From Nautilus pompilius (taxonomy: Eukaryota; Mollusca; Cephalopoda; Nautilida; Nautilidae), in NCBI GenBank assembly GCA_018389105.1, contig JACATO010002136.1, positions 62,001 to 126,000 of the forward strand: a DNA stretch of 64,000 nt, read 5' to 3'. Shown here piece after piece: positions 1-14,340 of the stretch; within the stretch, counting starts at the first letter, position 1; each line of letters opens with the position of its first letter. The notes below the pieces were generated by a model that saw nothing but the letters and a program-made list of their open reading frames with translations, was not told the origin of the DNA and made no database searches. Both the position numbers and the translations under genes were made by a program.

Positions 1-229
1 GCACAAAAGACGGATTCTTTGTAATGCAGCTTGGATTAATAAAGCTTCATCAAACGCAGCAGATAAACAAATATCTGTAAATGTCGTGAGATCTAGAACA
101 TTAGCAACGAAGGAACTTTCTTGGAAGAGGAATTATAGACAGAAGCCAAGTTATTTTGGAGTCGCATCGAAAGCTCTTAATCACTTTTCAGAATCGAGAA
201 TACTGTCACCTAGAAACTGTACCACACGT

Positions 230-1345
<1,116 letters not shown>

Positions 1346-4019
1346 AGATCTTCCGGATAAATATTCCAAATTTCATACATAAGCCAATTTATCGGTGAGT
1401 ATATTTACATGTATATTAGTGTATAGCTGTTAAAACTGTATAAACAAAATCAGTCTATTATCGAACTTTCTGACATCCGGGGACTATTTCATTAAAAAAT
1501 GCTTCTGATTATTGGCAAGTAAATTCTATTGGTGAGTTAAAAAGCATGATGTATGATCGAAAACTAAAATCAATCAAATTTTAAAGCGAACTTATAAAGT
1601 GAGAATTCCAAATCTCTGATTATTGAAAATATGTTATCCTTTTTTATATTTGCACGGTGATATAAGATGCTCGCGGTTTTAAGAGAAACATTAAAAAAAT
1701 ACAACAAATACGTAGGTTATAATTCAGACATTGCAACAAAATGGCTAAAGCGAGACTACGAGGATGAACGACTCTTGTTTTATAAATCCTACCGTCGGGT
1801 AAAGAAATTGCAATGATATATTACTCCTTTGTATAAAAAACTTATACATCACACGACCATCACGTGACAACAAACGTAATGTGTTAATAATATCAATAAC
1901 CTGGTAATTTGAAAATCCGACCTCTTTTGTGAGTTCGCATAACAAGAACAATTGGAACATTCATTTAACTCCTTTTTATATTTCAAAAATATATATATAT
2001 ATATATGTCCATCCTGGGTACAGGGCGATTCCTCTGTCGCTCATCACTGTGGGGGGAAAGGTGCAGCTCAGATTCTGGCTGGTGTCGACCAGAAAAGTAT
2101 CGCCTTCAGTCAGTCTAAGCCATGGCTAGGTTCCCTGATTTCGTCTGAGAGAACTGAATTAAACCTGAACGGGTTTTTTCAATAACGGCATGCCATCGTG
2201 TCGGGGTAAGTTTACACAGCACGCTTAATAGCTAAAAAAAATGATCAAAACGTGCAAAAATATGAATGTGTAACGCGAACGTATAATTCCGGACGGACCT
2301 TATAAGACATCGCGACGGGCCTGACTCAATTGGCCTAGAAACACTGGAGAACTGAACATGGTGGGCAGTGGACCCGGTGTCCAGAAGATTAAATGACCTT
2401 AGTTAATATGCCCGTCCACATCCACATGAGCCAGTTTAACTTAATTCGGACGGTCAACATTTCCAGTGGAATTTAAAGACGTGAAAGAGGGTAATCTGGT
2501 TTTTAACAGTAAATTACTGATGACGCATTCTACACCATGCGCTCTATCACAACCATATGTGACATGTATCCTTCCGACAGGAACTCTCTAGCTTTTCCGT
2601 GTCAGTTCATAAAGTGCCGTGTAATACCAGGAAAATAAATAGATGTGGTCAATAGATGTGGTCGTTTAGTCTTGCATTCCATCTCAGTTATCGGAACTTT
2701 GTCACATTAGGTCACTTTTAGTCAAAAATGCAATTCAGAAGGTACATAATTTCTGCGGGAAATTTGTTAATTGCAAATTTGGTAGCTCTTAACTTACGCC
2801 GAACTGTATAAATGAGTAAATAAACAAAAGTAAACAAAGATAATTTTAAAATTCTTTATCTTATGGTAAAATAAAAATGAGATTAAAATAAATATAAGCT
2901 ATAGATGTACAATTTTTTTTTTTTCCTCAAGAAAGAAATCAGTTTTATTCTATAAAATTATCTACGTACTGAAATTCTTAAATTGCGTATTCCGGAATTT
3001 ACCGTTGAACCAATTCCACGGAGAGACAATAGTTATGGATGAAATTGGCAATAATGTGATGCTATTTAATTCGTTATAAGCACGGAAAATTATTGTTGCG
3101 AAATAGATCTTGTAGTTCACTGTGTGCGTGTCTGTGGAAGTGAGAAGGCTGTGGGTTTTCTTGCTTGCATTAATTACAAAGTGGCACCCACAAACGTCTA
3201 AAATCCCCAGAGCACTAATTTTAATTCTGTCGACGTCTCTACCCTTTCCTCGAATGCTGTTCCTTCCTAAGTCTGCTTCAAGTTGCTCTGTGTGAAAGTC
3301 AAGTCGCGCGGTTTGGATAAGCCACTCTCACAGAAAGCTAATGCGAGTCAATCTTAGCGGGATTCGTTTGAAGGGTTAACGGATTGTGTGTTTAATGGGA
3401 TAAATACTAAGAAAGGAACCGATAAAACCGTGAATAGCGGCGTAAAGAGTGGAGGAGAGAGACCGTCGAGTTTTCCAGCAAGGATTCCGTGAGTCTCACG
3501 AGGTCCAGCTACCACGTGGCTAATGGGCGAATCACGCGACTCCAGCTCGATAACGTTCATCTTAACCCTTGCGCACGCGGTCGACTCGGGAGGTAATGGT
3601 TTCGAGCCAAGAGTAGCAGCCCTGCTCTCATTCAACCGAGAATTTTTTAAAGTAAAAATCTCCACTGCCAGGTTTATTTTATCAACAGCCCCCCCCCCTA
3701 TCCACACCACCACCACCACCTCTCTCTCGGTTTGGAATCGATTTATTTTCGCCGCCGGATGTCAAATAATTTATCTCCGGGTCTTGGGCTCCTCGCTGGT
3801 TTTTTTTTGTTTTTTTTTTTTGAAAGAATATTTTATTGACAGCAGGCTGTGGGAAGAATTGAGTTCGCAACTCCTTTCAAAACAACAACAACAACACAGA
3901 TCCAAAGTAAATAGATGACACCTTGTCTCAGGACGCCAGCTGCTCAAGTATGATTTTTGTTCAGTCGATATCTCGTCGATAGTTTTTAAATCAGCGTCCA
4001 GACAGACAGGCAGGAAGAC

Positions 4020-4020
<1 letters not shown>
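1346..4020. other. No gene recognised
   Basis: AT-rich single-copy-looking sequence with a (TA)n patch at about 1989-2006 and a T run at 2911-2924. The open frames at 3354-3719 and 3523-3918 are not recognisable proteins and run through simple repeats (CCACCA, CAACAA). The first 230 bases of the window are equally unrevealing. Confidence 0.6.
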
Positions 4021-4054
<34 letters not shown>

Positions 4055-4690
4055 GTCAGTAAAGAGAGAGAGAAAGAGATGGAGAGAGAGAGAGATGACA
4101 TCAATAAAGAGAGAGAGAAAGAGATGGAGAGAGAGATGACGTCAATAAAGAGAGAGAGAAAGAGATGAGAGAGAGAGATGGAGAGAGAGATGACGTCAAT
4201 AAAGAGAGAGAGAAAGAGATGGAGAGAGAGATGACGTCAATAAAGAGAGAGAAAGAGATGGAGAGAGAGATGACGTCAATAAAGAGAGAGAGAAAGAGAC
4301 GGAGAGAGAGAGATGACGTCAATAAAGAGAGAGAGAAAGAGATGGAGAGAGAGATGACGTCAATAAAGAGAGAGAGAAAGAGATGGAGAGAGAGAGATGA
4401 GAGAGAGATGACGTCAATAAAGAGAGAGAGAAGAGATGGAGAGAGAGAGATGGAGAGAGAGAGATGACGTCAATAAAGAGAGAGAGAAAGAGATGGAGAG
4501 AGAGATGACGTCAATAAAGAGAGAGAAAGAGATGGAGAGAGAGAGAGATGACGTCATAAAGAGAGAAATAGGGATGGGGAGAGATTATGTCATATATATA
4601 TATAAAGAGAGTCTATATATGTTGAGAGAGAGAGATGGAGAGAGATGACGTCATTATATATATATATAAGTAGATATAGATAGATAGAGA
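4021..4690. repeat. GA-rich minisatellite with CRE palindromes (array A, about 41-bp unit)
   Basis: Tandem units of about 39-43 bp, each a TGACGTCAATAAAG segment followed by GA-rich filler with GAAAGAGATGG. By eye, intact TGACGTCA occurs at 4051, 4137, 4191, 4232, 4271, 4314, 4355, 4409, 4465, 4506, 4549 and 4646. The copy at 4096 reads TGACATCA. The right end grades into (TA)n and (GATA)n-like sequence up to about 4700. Confidence 0.93.
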
Positions 4691-6689
4691 GAGAGTCTAT
4701 ATGCGAATATTTAGCTAAAAATATCCATCGCCATTCACGCTGTTTGAGGATACAAGAAAGAACAAAGAAAGACGGAAGACTGGAGCCCACGTTTGGTACT
4801 GAAATATTTTTTTAAATTTGTATTCCTCTGTTAGCACACCTGCACACCCCATCCGTGAGAACAAGAGAATTTTTAATTACCACCCAGGTATCCACTTTAC
4901 ATAACTTCGGTTGCGAGTCGTTTTAATATCAGCGGGTGATTTTCTGGACCCGGTCGTGCTGCTGAGGCAGGCGGGAGACCGGTCCGGGTGTCTGTGGGCT
5001 GCGTACAATTACCATATGAACGAGGTCGTAACTGTGCCCACTTAAGATGCCACTTGTTTTTGAACAAAAATAATCATAAAAACTTTACCCGCGTGGAGAA
5101 AACCACAGCCTTTCATAAATATTAAAAATTTGCAAGCCATTTAAAAAAAAAAAAAGAAGTAAAAAAACTGGTACCAGCTGAAAACCTTTCTCAGAAAGTT
5201 CGCGCTGTGGATGGGTTACACACGGAGGCCGCTGAAGTACGTGTAGCCAGTATCTGATCGGTTCTTAAGTTAATGCGCGGTTTTAATCTTCGTTACTGAA
5301 CTGCTATAAAAATTTTTAAAAAATTCAGGTCTGTGGACAACCACACTAAAATTTGTGGGCTTCATGGCGTGAAGAATGGCGGAGAAACTAATGCTAAGAG
5401 TCTGCGACTCAAGATTCATCCAACAAATATTACTGTAGCAGCTAGGGGGCGCGCGCGCATGGCGCAGCTACGTGCTCAGTCTATATATATATATTCAACT
5501 TTAATGAACAATAAATCTCTAGTGTTGGTTAAATAAGAAACACACTGTAATTAAAGTGAATCGGGCTCAGTTAGTTAAGTAAGCATGGGGGGGGGACCAC
5601 CGTGAAACATTGGAGATAACTGAGTCAAGAATGACCAATGGCTGTGGCCCACTGCCAACCTAACCCCGCGAGCGCAAGCAGCATCGTCACGTGTTCATTA
5701 GCGCGAACCACGCGGAGAGAAACACTGCGACAGAAACGAGGCTACGGCCACTGTTCTAGTTTTTCTTTTTTGTCGACTCGCTCAAACCCGGCGAGTGTGA
5801 CATTTATAACGTCTGCACGCTAATTATAGGTTTTCCCGCTTGTGCGCGCCAAAGGGTAAAATATCACGGCCCAGAGAAACTGTCCTCAGAAGCCAATGCC
5901 GATTAAAGCCGCGGTTCTTTAAATCACGTGGTCTTGTCATTGGGGGAAGTACTGCACACGAAAACGCACCCTGTCGGCTGTACCTACAATAACTGACAGA
6001 CGACAAGAATTACTCCCCCTCTAACACTTAAAGAAAAAGAGGAATTTTTTTTGCTTTTTTAAAAGATTTATAGCAACTTTACCATAAACTTAGCAGGATT
6101 TTTTATTTAAAAAACAACGAAATAGTTTGAGCTGGGAAGGTTTCTATTAGAGCACCCCATCCCCCAACTTCCGTACTCCTGTATCGCCCCCCGCCCCCCT
6201 TGTGTCATTACGGTAGAGAGTGCGTCAGCGAGATCTTTTTTAAAAAGGGAAAACCAACAACAGTTTATAATTGTCCGTCATGCCACCTTATCTCTGTAAA
6301 TTATATAATTATTCTTTAATTCTTTCAAAGCATTAAAAAGAAAAAAAACAACAACCCAAGGCAATGTTGTGTTGCCAGGCAGCTTTCGTTAAAAGGAAGT
6401 GGACGTGCATTCAGAAAGGCAAAGGAGAGCAAAAAAATACAACTTATCTACTTCATTACATGGAGTATGTTACTGTTCTCTTTCGGCTTCCGCTCTAACT
6501 TCAAAAACTCATTTACATTTAATTAGCTCTCACAGATCTTAGCAACAAAAAACTGTGACAATATGGACTCAGGGGTTCATTACTGCTTTTTTAACCGCAG
6601 TAATAAAAGAAATGTTTGCAAGTAAACGGTGCACTTGTTTGTTACTTATATCTGATAATATAACAGATGTCATGGAAAGACTATTTTTG

Positions 6690-6690
<1 letters not shown>
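4691..6690. other. No gene recognised
   Basis: Mixed-composition sequence with homopolymer runs near 5145 (A) and 5587 (G). Nothing recognisable as coding or RNA; the short open frames at 5333, 5638 and 5824 have no family features. Confidence 0.55.
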
Positions 6691-6693
<3 letters not shown>

Positions 6694-6751
<58 letters not shown>

Positions 6752-6797
6752 AGAGAGATGTGACGTCAGTACAGACAGACAAAGAGAGAGAGAGAAT
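6694..6797. repeat. (GA)n microsatellite with one CRE module
   Basis: A (GA)n run at about 6694-6760 is followed by TGACGTCAGTACAGAC at 6761 and then another short GA run. This is an unamplified copy of the module found in the arrays at 4.0, 17.2 and 30.6 kb. Confidence 0.9.
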
Positions 6798-8095
6798 AAC
6801 TTCATCCCCACAGACGATGCACATCTAATCAGATAATCCCACACATACGCTCAATGACTAACTGAAATATTCCAGCTGAATAAGCTACTACCGATCTCCC
6901 CATCTTCGAAGGTAACTTGAAGATCCAGTCAGCTGTAACTTCAGCCAATCAGGATCCTCCGACAGGTTTCTGGAAATAAACTGACTCAACTCAACACAGA
7001 TCTCAATGTCTGTTATTTTTACCTAACGACATTTCGGAGAAGACACTCGAAAGACGAAAGCGTTGAGCTAAATTAGAGAAAAGAAATTGCGGAAAGGAGG
7101 GAAACACCAAACCACGAGAGAGAAAAAAGAACTGGAATGTTGGCAACGCTAGACCTAGCGACCGGGAGTAATTCAAAGTTCTCTTAAAATGAAGTTGCAG
7201 ATGACGTAGCAGGAGGCATTCACCCGAAAACCAGTGCCGACGGCGTTTATTGGAGCGGAACAGTTACGCAAGATAACTTGTTGTCGGTTGGCTAATTTAA
7301 ATAAAGACGGTGCAACTTTCCTACCTTTTAATTTAGTTCCTTAAGAAAGCTCCAGATCCGAAGAGGGAGTAATTTCGAATTATTAAAGATGAACAGAGTG
7401 ATTAGGGAGAAGTTGCGGAGACGTAGAAAACGCGATCTAAAAGAAGAATACTCAGTCTAAAGCTGGAGCAACAAATATAAAAGTACAAAGGAAAGAAGAG
7501 GAAAAAAATATATCTATAATTAGAAAAGGGAAAAAGATGATAAAGAGATAGAAACTCGAAATTAAGAAAAAAAAACGGTATTAGTGCCAAAAATTAACGA
7601 GAATAAAATAGTCTGATGGGAGAAGAGAAAGTCTTGAACAATAGAAATAAAAGACTGACGTATGAAGCGTTTTTTAAAAATAATATTAAAAAAAAAGGTT
7701 AGAATCAAAAGAATTAAATTGTTCGGGAGTTAGAATAAACAGAAAGAAAGTAAGGAACAGCAAAAATAGATACAGAAGAAAAGAAGAAGAAGAAAATTGT
7801 TCACATGATAGAGCTTCTCTGTAATTGTTCTCGCTTTCCATCATAATAATGCAGTCACGTCCTTGTTGCGTGATACTTCGAACGTAACCATATTCCGTGC
7901 TCACGGTTGGCGAAAACAGAAAAACCGTTCTGTCGAGTGACTTATCTTCCTCATACCCACGCATGGTTTTCCTTTCCTTTGTATTTCTTCTATTGATAGA
8001 AGTTCTTTTAAATCCACATGAAAACGATGGGGAAAAAAAAGCAAAAGAGAAGGATATCGAAGGGGGGGCTGCTCTCGCAAGTAGTGGTAGCAGCA
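6798..8095. other. No gene recognised
   Basis: Purine-rich, A-rich sequence with many AAAGAAAG-type tracts at 7380-7800. No coding or RNA feature recognised. Confidence 0.5.
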
Positions 8096-8132
8096 TATCT
8101 CTCTCTCTCCCCCTCTCTCTCCCTGTTATGAC

Positions 8133-8169
<37 letters not shown>
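8096..8169. repeat. (CT)n microsatellite with a decayed CRE module in reverse orientation
   Basis: CT-rich run broken at 8125-8133 by TTATGACGTCCTC. On the minus strand it reads GAGGACGTCATAA inside (GA)n, resembling a degenerate member of the TGACGTCA/GAGAGA module family. Confidence 0.7.
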
Positions 8170-8172
<3 letters not shown>

Positions 8173-8710
8173 CCATACATCAGATTAGATATTTCTTTAG
8201 AGTTTTTAGACGCTGCTTTCTTTCTTCTCTTTCATATAAATCAGAATCTAAAAAAAAAATTCTTTCTTTCTTATTTACGTCGCTGCAGAGAGGCTCTTGT
8301 TCATATCCAGACCGCCCCATTCCCCCTCCCTTCGATAGCGTTCCCTACCCGGCTCCCTTCCATCTAAGTCATTAGCAACTGAGCTATCGGCGTCGTCCAT
8401 CAGCTTGGCTGTCGGAACCGATGGATTTCACGACTGGTGCGGGAAGACGCAGTACAAAATAGCAGCAAACAGTCACACCACTTCAGTAATCCCCACAATT
8501 ACGAATATGTCTACAGAGCAGTGGTAGGGTGTGTTTGTTTTTGTTTTAGTGGGGAGAGAGACTTTCTATGTGTATGGAATTCGTTCCGCGTCACAATGGC
8601 GCCAAGCCATAGCGAAAGAGCTTATACTAATCGCTCTATCAAATATTCGACGAACATGTAACAACTTAATGGCTTAGCGAGCCATTTTCACAACTAAATG
8701 TTGCAAAGTA

Positions 8711-8775
8711 GAGAGAGAAAGAGAGAGAGAGAGATGACGTCAGTACAGAGAGAGAAGTGGGAAGATGAGGAGGAG

Positions 8776-8814
<39 letters not shown>

Positions 8815-8842
8815 AAGAGAGAGAGTGTGTGTGTGTGTGTGT
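8711..8842. repeat. (GA)n and (GT)n microsatellite with one CRE module
   Basis: GA run, then TGACGTCAGTACAGAGAG at 8735, then a second GA run to about 8825, then (GT)n to 8842. The bases following the palindrome match the isolated copy at 6761 for at least TGACGTCAGTACAGA, so these are related modules and not independent occurrences. Confidence 0.9.
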
Positions 8843-11620
8843 GTTTATACGTATTGGCCTAAATCCAAAGAGTTACGTACACCGTCAGCTATGAACGAAT
8901 GTGGCAAGAAAAGTAAGCATTTGCCGACACTTAGAGACGCTAAAAGCGATATGTAAGGTTAATTCGGAACGATATTTTATGGAAATAAGAAAATAAACTA
9001 ATTTTTCTTACACAAAAATCACGTACAAATAGTTTCTTCTGTAATTGGAACTCGTGACTTGAGAACCGGCCACCTAGCAATTGGCCGATCCTTGATCGGG
9101 GAAGTTTGGAGCGAAAAGCCGACCTTTAGTTCCTTGTGTCGAGTTCAAGGTCAGTAAGCAGGTACTCTGAGTGAGAAAGTCGGAATCAACAACAAAATGC
9201 ACAAATCTCGATGCTACAACCTATTCTGCTCACCTGAGATTCACAAGACCACAAGTCATTTTTTAAAAAAAAATTAAGTATTTACCTTTAATACGAGGTG
9301 GGCGAGTTTTATGATGTTTTTATTTAACGTTTATCTTATACTGTCTGTGGTTCCATGATACAAAAGATTACGGCACAGCGCGATGATCAGTCCGAAGCAG
9401 AGAGAGCCAGCATATTTCATGAAAAAATGCCTTCAAGTGTGATTATTTATTTCGTTTCAGATGGGACGAACACTGCAACGGTTCACAAATTTTCATCGGC
9501 TGTAGTTCTGTAAACAAGCGTCAGGGTTAGTAGTAGGAATGCACATTACTACCTTCGAAACGCGTCCATTCATGGAGAGAAGAAACCGAAATTCTAAAAA
9601 ATAAAAAAAAATAAAAAAAAAAACGCGGGAGGGAGTGAATCCAAAATTTTAACGATTCCAAAGGTCTTAATAAGATTTTCCTTTAAAAAAGATAATTATA
9701 ATCTGAACTAAACTAGATAACCTTCAACTGGTACAGACATTCTGTTTCGATAAGGTGGATATTTTCCTCTTAACGGATGAATAAATAAAACTAACACACA
9801 TTTTTAGTATTACGTTAGAATCCAGAACATGTCTGCGAAATCTTCCGGTTTTCTTTCTAACAGGAAAAATTGTCTTCGCTATTCCGGGGTGGGAGACGAT
9901 TCCTCGCTTATAAGAGTTTTTTTACTCTAAATAAGGACGTCGTTTCCCAAACTATTCTACTACAAACCCACTAATTACTTCGTTATACCCTTGACTCATT
10001 TTATCCCATCTGAGACGAGAACGAAATGGATTTCGACACTTCTACATCACACCTCTAATGGAGCCAAAAGCTACACAATATCGTTTGCTTAACCAACAGC
10101 TAGACAATATTAGATATGTAATAGTAACCTTGGTAACTCTTTGTGAGACTGATACGGTTAATGTTGCTTTTAAATGGAGACTAAACAACAGCAGAGGACA
10201 ATTTATGCTGTTTTTATCCTTTCAACCTTGATACGTCGATTCCTATCCACCCCTTTGCCTGTCTGCTTGTTACAGGGACATTGGGATGAAATGTAGGTTT
10301 CCTTTAACGGAAACTTTGCGTGCGCCATTTCAGAGAATGATGCTGCCCTCAAATCTGACTCCCTCTCTCTTTCACTTAGGCTCTTGTGAGCCAAACGTCA
10401 AAAGCTTACGCCACAGGACTGTTGACGTTGTTTTATTCCTACTTTCCTGTCCAAACAAGAAGTAACAAAACAATAATGGTAACGGTTTAAGTGTCTAGGT
10501 GGACATTTAAACCTTTCAGCCTCAGCCTCTATTTAGAGACTCGGTCGTGTCCAGAACTCGAAAAAGAGCTTCCAACCAATTTCCTTCGCCGTGCGATCGG
10601 GGAAGAAAAGGAGAGCTCGATGAACGAAGTTTTGAATTCATTCAATGTAATCAAACCGCTCTTTGCGCATCGAAAGCGAAAACCGCGACAGATGTCGGGA
10701 CAAAGAAACCAGTTTATTATCTGCTTCTCTCTTTTTTTTTCCAGACGGAAATTGATGCTCGACACCTGGACGTAAGTCGGGCGATAAAACTAAAATATGT
10801 CCAAAATTTATTCTAAAAAGAAAAGGAAAAGGAAAAGAGACGAAACAGGGTTTGGTGAATTAAATATTCGCATTGCTAAATTAATTAATTAATTTAATTA
10901 AATAAAACTGAAAAATAACAAAGAAATCGTTTTAAAAAAAAATGTATATGCGTCAGTTATTTGGTGCATCGCAACCTAAGAATCGGAACAATATCGCGCA
11001 GTCAGGGGAAATTCAGCCGGTCTTTCTGAAATGATTTATGACTGGCTGGACAAGCTTTGATCTCAGGAAATGATAGCAGAACTATTGTTAACGTGTTTTC
11101 GGAATGGTGACACATTCCTACAGTTTTACTGCTTGATCATATTACTTTGGCAGTACAAAGCGATCAAACGACACAGAAGAGAGACGAGTAAGCAGCTCGC
11201 TCGCTTCCGATAAGAGGATGCTCTACTCCATCTTCTTCAGCTATCAGATTTCTGTAATCGAGATATTTTCGCTGTTCGATGCTCGGATAATATCGCGGAG
11301 AAATATCCGGAGACACTGGATGCCGTTGCAGCAAACATTTAGAAGTCGCGTGCCGATTAAAGCCCAAACAACAATTATACGTGGTGTACAGTACAGATTC
11401 TGGTGGCATCACTATATTGTGACTTGGCTATTAAAACCGGAAACCAGAAAGAGACAACCTTATTTTCATTCATTTACGTTTATAGACCGACAAATAAATG
11501 CTATTACCATAACAAAACAGAAGGATTCTATCTACTTAGAGGCAGCTTTGTTTTATTGTGCATTTCGTTGTCGATCCCAAAAAAACTGTTTTGGTACTTT
11601 CTCACTCAGACTGCCTGCTT
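8843..11620. other. No gene recognised
   Basis: About 2.8 kb of ordinary-looking non-coding sequence, AT-rich in 9580-9800 and 10860-10950. Open frames at 10491-10816 and 11164-11663 overlap on both strands and show no recognisable domain. A small undetected exon cannot be excluded. Confidence 0.5.
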
Positions 11621-11621
11621 A

Positions 11622-11990
11622 CTGACTTCTCTCTGTGCACTGACGTCATCTCTCTGCGTATGACGTCACATCTCTGGGCACTGACGTCATCTCTCTGCGT
11701 ATGACGTCACATCTCTGTGCACTGACGTCATCTCTCTGCGTATGACGTCACATCTCTGTGCACTGACGTCATCTCTCTGCGTATGATGTCACATCTATGT
11801 GCACTGACGTCATCTCTCTGCGTACGACGTCACATCTCAGTGCACTGACGTCATCTCTCTGCGTATGACGTCACATCTCTGTGCACTGACGTCATCTCTC
11901 TGCGTATGATGTCACATCTCTGTGCACTGACGTCATCTCTCTGCGTATGATGTCACATCTCTGTGCACTGACGTCATCTCTCTGCGTATG
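11622..11990. repeat. 41-bp minisatellite with two CRE palindromes per unit (array B)
   Basis: Nine units with an exact 41-bp period. The first palindrome TGACGTCA of each unit lies at 11641, 11682, 11723, 11764, 11805, 11846, 11887, 11928 and 11969, all intact. The second site lies 20 bp later and is intact at 11661, 11702, 11743 and 11866. It is changed to TGATGTCA at 11784, 11907 and 11948, and to CGACGTCA at 11825. Read on the minus strand, each half-unit is TGACGTCA, a short linker, then CAGAGA(GA), the same design as the other arrays. Confidence 0.96.
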
Positions 11991-12149
11991 AACGAAGCCC
12001 TCCCTTCATACAGCTGGATACTCCCGAGTTTGAGTAAAACAGGGTAATGTGCAAAACAATCAGTTACAAAATGAAGACAACTGGCTCAGGCGCGGACTTA
12101 AAAGACCAAAGAAGAAGGAGAAGAACGATGGAACGGGAAGAGGTGTTCG

Positions 12150-12930
12150 AAAGTCTAGAGCAAACCATACCTCCTTGACAGGTAGTTAGATTAACTGCTG
12201 ACCACAAATTCTCAGCATCCTAACCCTACGCCACCAAAAGACGGCTAAGGAGGGCCGGACTGATCAGCTTGAAATCCTATAGTTATATGCGGTAACAAGA
12301 AAAGACTACTCTTCTCGACTAACATCAGGACTTAATCTTGGAAGATGTGCTGTGGTCGGATGAGAGCAGAGCCGAAACGTATGTCTGCGCAGTGACAGTC
12401 TGTTAAAATAAAGATCGGGAAAATATGGAGGTTAGTTTGCCCTGCAGTTAAACATGGTGTCAGAAATGTAAAAGTATGGAGTTGTTTCGCTGGTTATTTG
12501 GCTGCTGACTTAATAAAAAATTTATAAAATTCTCACAAAAAAAAATGTAAACTTTTATAACGCCACGCATTTCCATCAGCACAAAGTTTGATTGACGATG
12601 GGCTCATGCTCAAGAAGACAGTTATCCAATGCACACTGCAAATCTCATTACATAATACCGTGTCAGAGAGGAATCAAAACACTTAAAAACATGCCCCCTT
12701 CAATCTCCAGACCTAAATCCCCTTGAACCCGTGTAGGATTAATTAGATAAAATAGTCATGAAGACAGGTCCAACCAATCAGCTAATGTCAATTAGTTATG
12801 AAACTACTTGAAACGGGAAAAGGGGTTGGTTACTTACAAGACAGTATTTTGAAAGGTTACTGAACATGACGCGCAAAATGAGTAGTCAGTTATTCTCATA
12901 AAAGGTGGCTGTCACAATTAATATTAAAAA
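12150..12930 (+). pseudogene. Tc1-like transposase relic
   Basis: Degenerate DD34E transposase with frameshifts and stops. Recognisable blocks in order: VLWSDESRAE (about 12345-12375, first catalytic Asp present); a region reading KHGVRNVKVWSCFAG (about 12450-12500), matching the 'KHGGGSVMVWGCFSA' block; a decayed QEDSYPMHTANLI near 12610-12650 in place of QQDNDPKHTA; and SPDLNPLEPV (about 12705-12740), where the third catalytic Glu survives. Stops interrupt every frame, so it is inactive. Terminal repeats were not identified, so the ends are approximate. Confidence 0.8.
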
Positions 12931-13593
12931 TTAAATGTTGAATACCTATAATTTCATCATTTTGAACGCCAGTTTGTTCGGTGCACAGGCTACAGCATTA
13001 CAAGAGTAATTAACGATGGATAATTAAATGGTCAAGCTTTTTATTGGTATAGTATATTATTACAAAACAGAAGTGAATAAGTTGTACAATTCACCATAAT
13101 TTTGTATGCATGGCATCCACTCAGGAAATTGCACTTTGTTTTCGTGATGCATACAGTTTTTCCACTACTATTCCAAATATCCTACAGCACTCTCCACAAT
13201 TCTCCCTGATTGTCCCGCTCTTCTACATCCTATATCATCATGTGAACACATTAAGGTCCTACAATTTTCATACCAAAAACTTCCGCAGGCCGGGTCATTG
13301 ATGTGCGAGTCTTTGCCTTCCAGGTATCGTTTTACCCTTTTCGTTTTTTATTGCCTTGCTGGAAAATAAATCCCTCGTCGGGTTTCCAGCGGAAATTGCA
13401 TGATGGGCGAGAATGTGCTTGTAACCCTTAGACCGTCATTCATTTTATGAAGTTTCTGACTTCAACAGCTGAGTTGCAGCCACCCTTCGCACGCGCACAA
13501 ATATCGTTTCATTGTAGACATTGTAAACTGACAATACTTCCGTAAAGCTTTTTAACAAACCCTTGGTATTTCTTATTAAATCTTTTAAAGTGC

Positions 13594-13838
13594 TTGCATG
13601 CGCCTTATGTACCGGTAATAGTCTTCACCGAATGCATTCGATCCAGCTGTTCTCATACTTCTTTCAGACGGTTGGCGCATGCGCCTTATGTACCGGTAAT
13701 AGTCTTCACCGAATGCATTCGATCCAGCTGTTCTCATACTTCTTTCAGACGGTTGGCGCATGCGCCTTATGTACCGGTAATAGTCTTCACCGAATGCATT
13801 GGATCCAGCTGTTCTCACACTTCTTTCAGACGGTTGGG
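13594..13838. repeat. 81-bp tandem repeat, 3 copies
   Basis: Three nearly identical 81-bp units, with CGCCTTATGTACCGG starting at 13601, 13682 and 13763. Because 81 is a multiple of three, open frames of 88-121 codons run through the array on both strands. They are explained by the repeat and have no recognisable family. No functional assignment. Confidence 0.93.
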
Positions 13839-14338
13839 TCATTCCAACTGGCGTAAGTGATCCCTGTTTCTGCTTCGGTTGTAAATGGGACGACACAGTG
13901 TGTTTCGGACGACTGCCTTGTTGTAGACCAAACATTCCAACAACAGCCACTTAGCTTCGTTCAAACCAAAAGTAACATCGGGTCTTGTACTCTCCTGAAG
14001 TTAATTTTTCAAATGCCTGGAAAACATCTTTCTATTCCTCAATGATGTAACCTTTAAATGTTGTCTATAACTTTCTGGCAGTTTCATCTTCTCTCCTGTT
14101 CTCCTGCTATTATCAACGCTGCTTTCTCCATTCCATGTCTTCATGGTGCTGGGTACACCATTTTGAGAAATGTTTAACTATGAAACAATACGGACCAGAA
14201 CATTCCTTATTCAAGCATATATTTAAGAATCTGCATTCGAGGTGCCATTGCTTATATAATGGTGCCATTTACCACATCCAAACTATTTTTCAGCTACTAC
14301 TTGACGTCTCATGGTGATAATCATTAAATAAACGTAGG
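13839..14338. other. No gene recognised between two minisatellites
   Basis: About 500 bp between the 81-bp and 49-bp arrays. No recognisable coding, RNA or transposon feature. Confidence 0.5.
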
Positions 14339-14340
14339 GT

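Noticed and set aside
4101..4648. Open frames of Arg-Glu and Ser-Leu through the 4-kb array
   Set aside because: Translation of a minisatellite; frames exist on both strands and drift with unit length.
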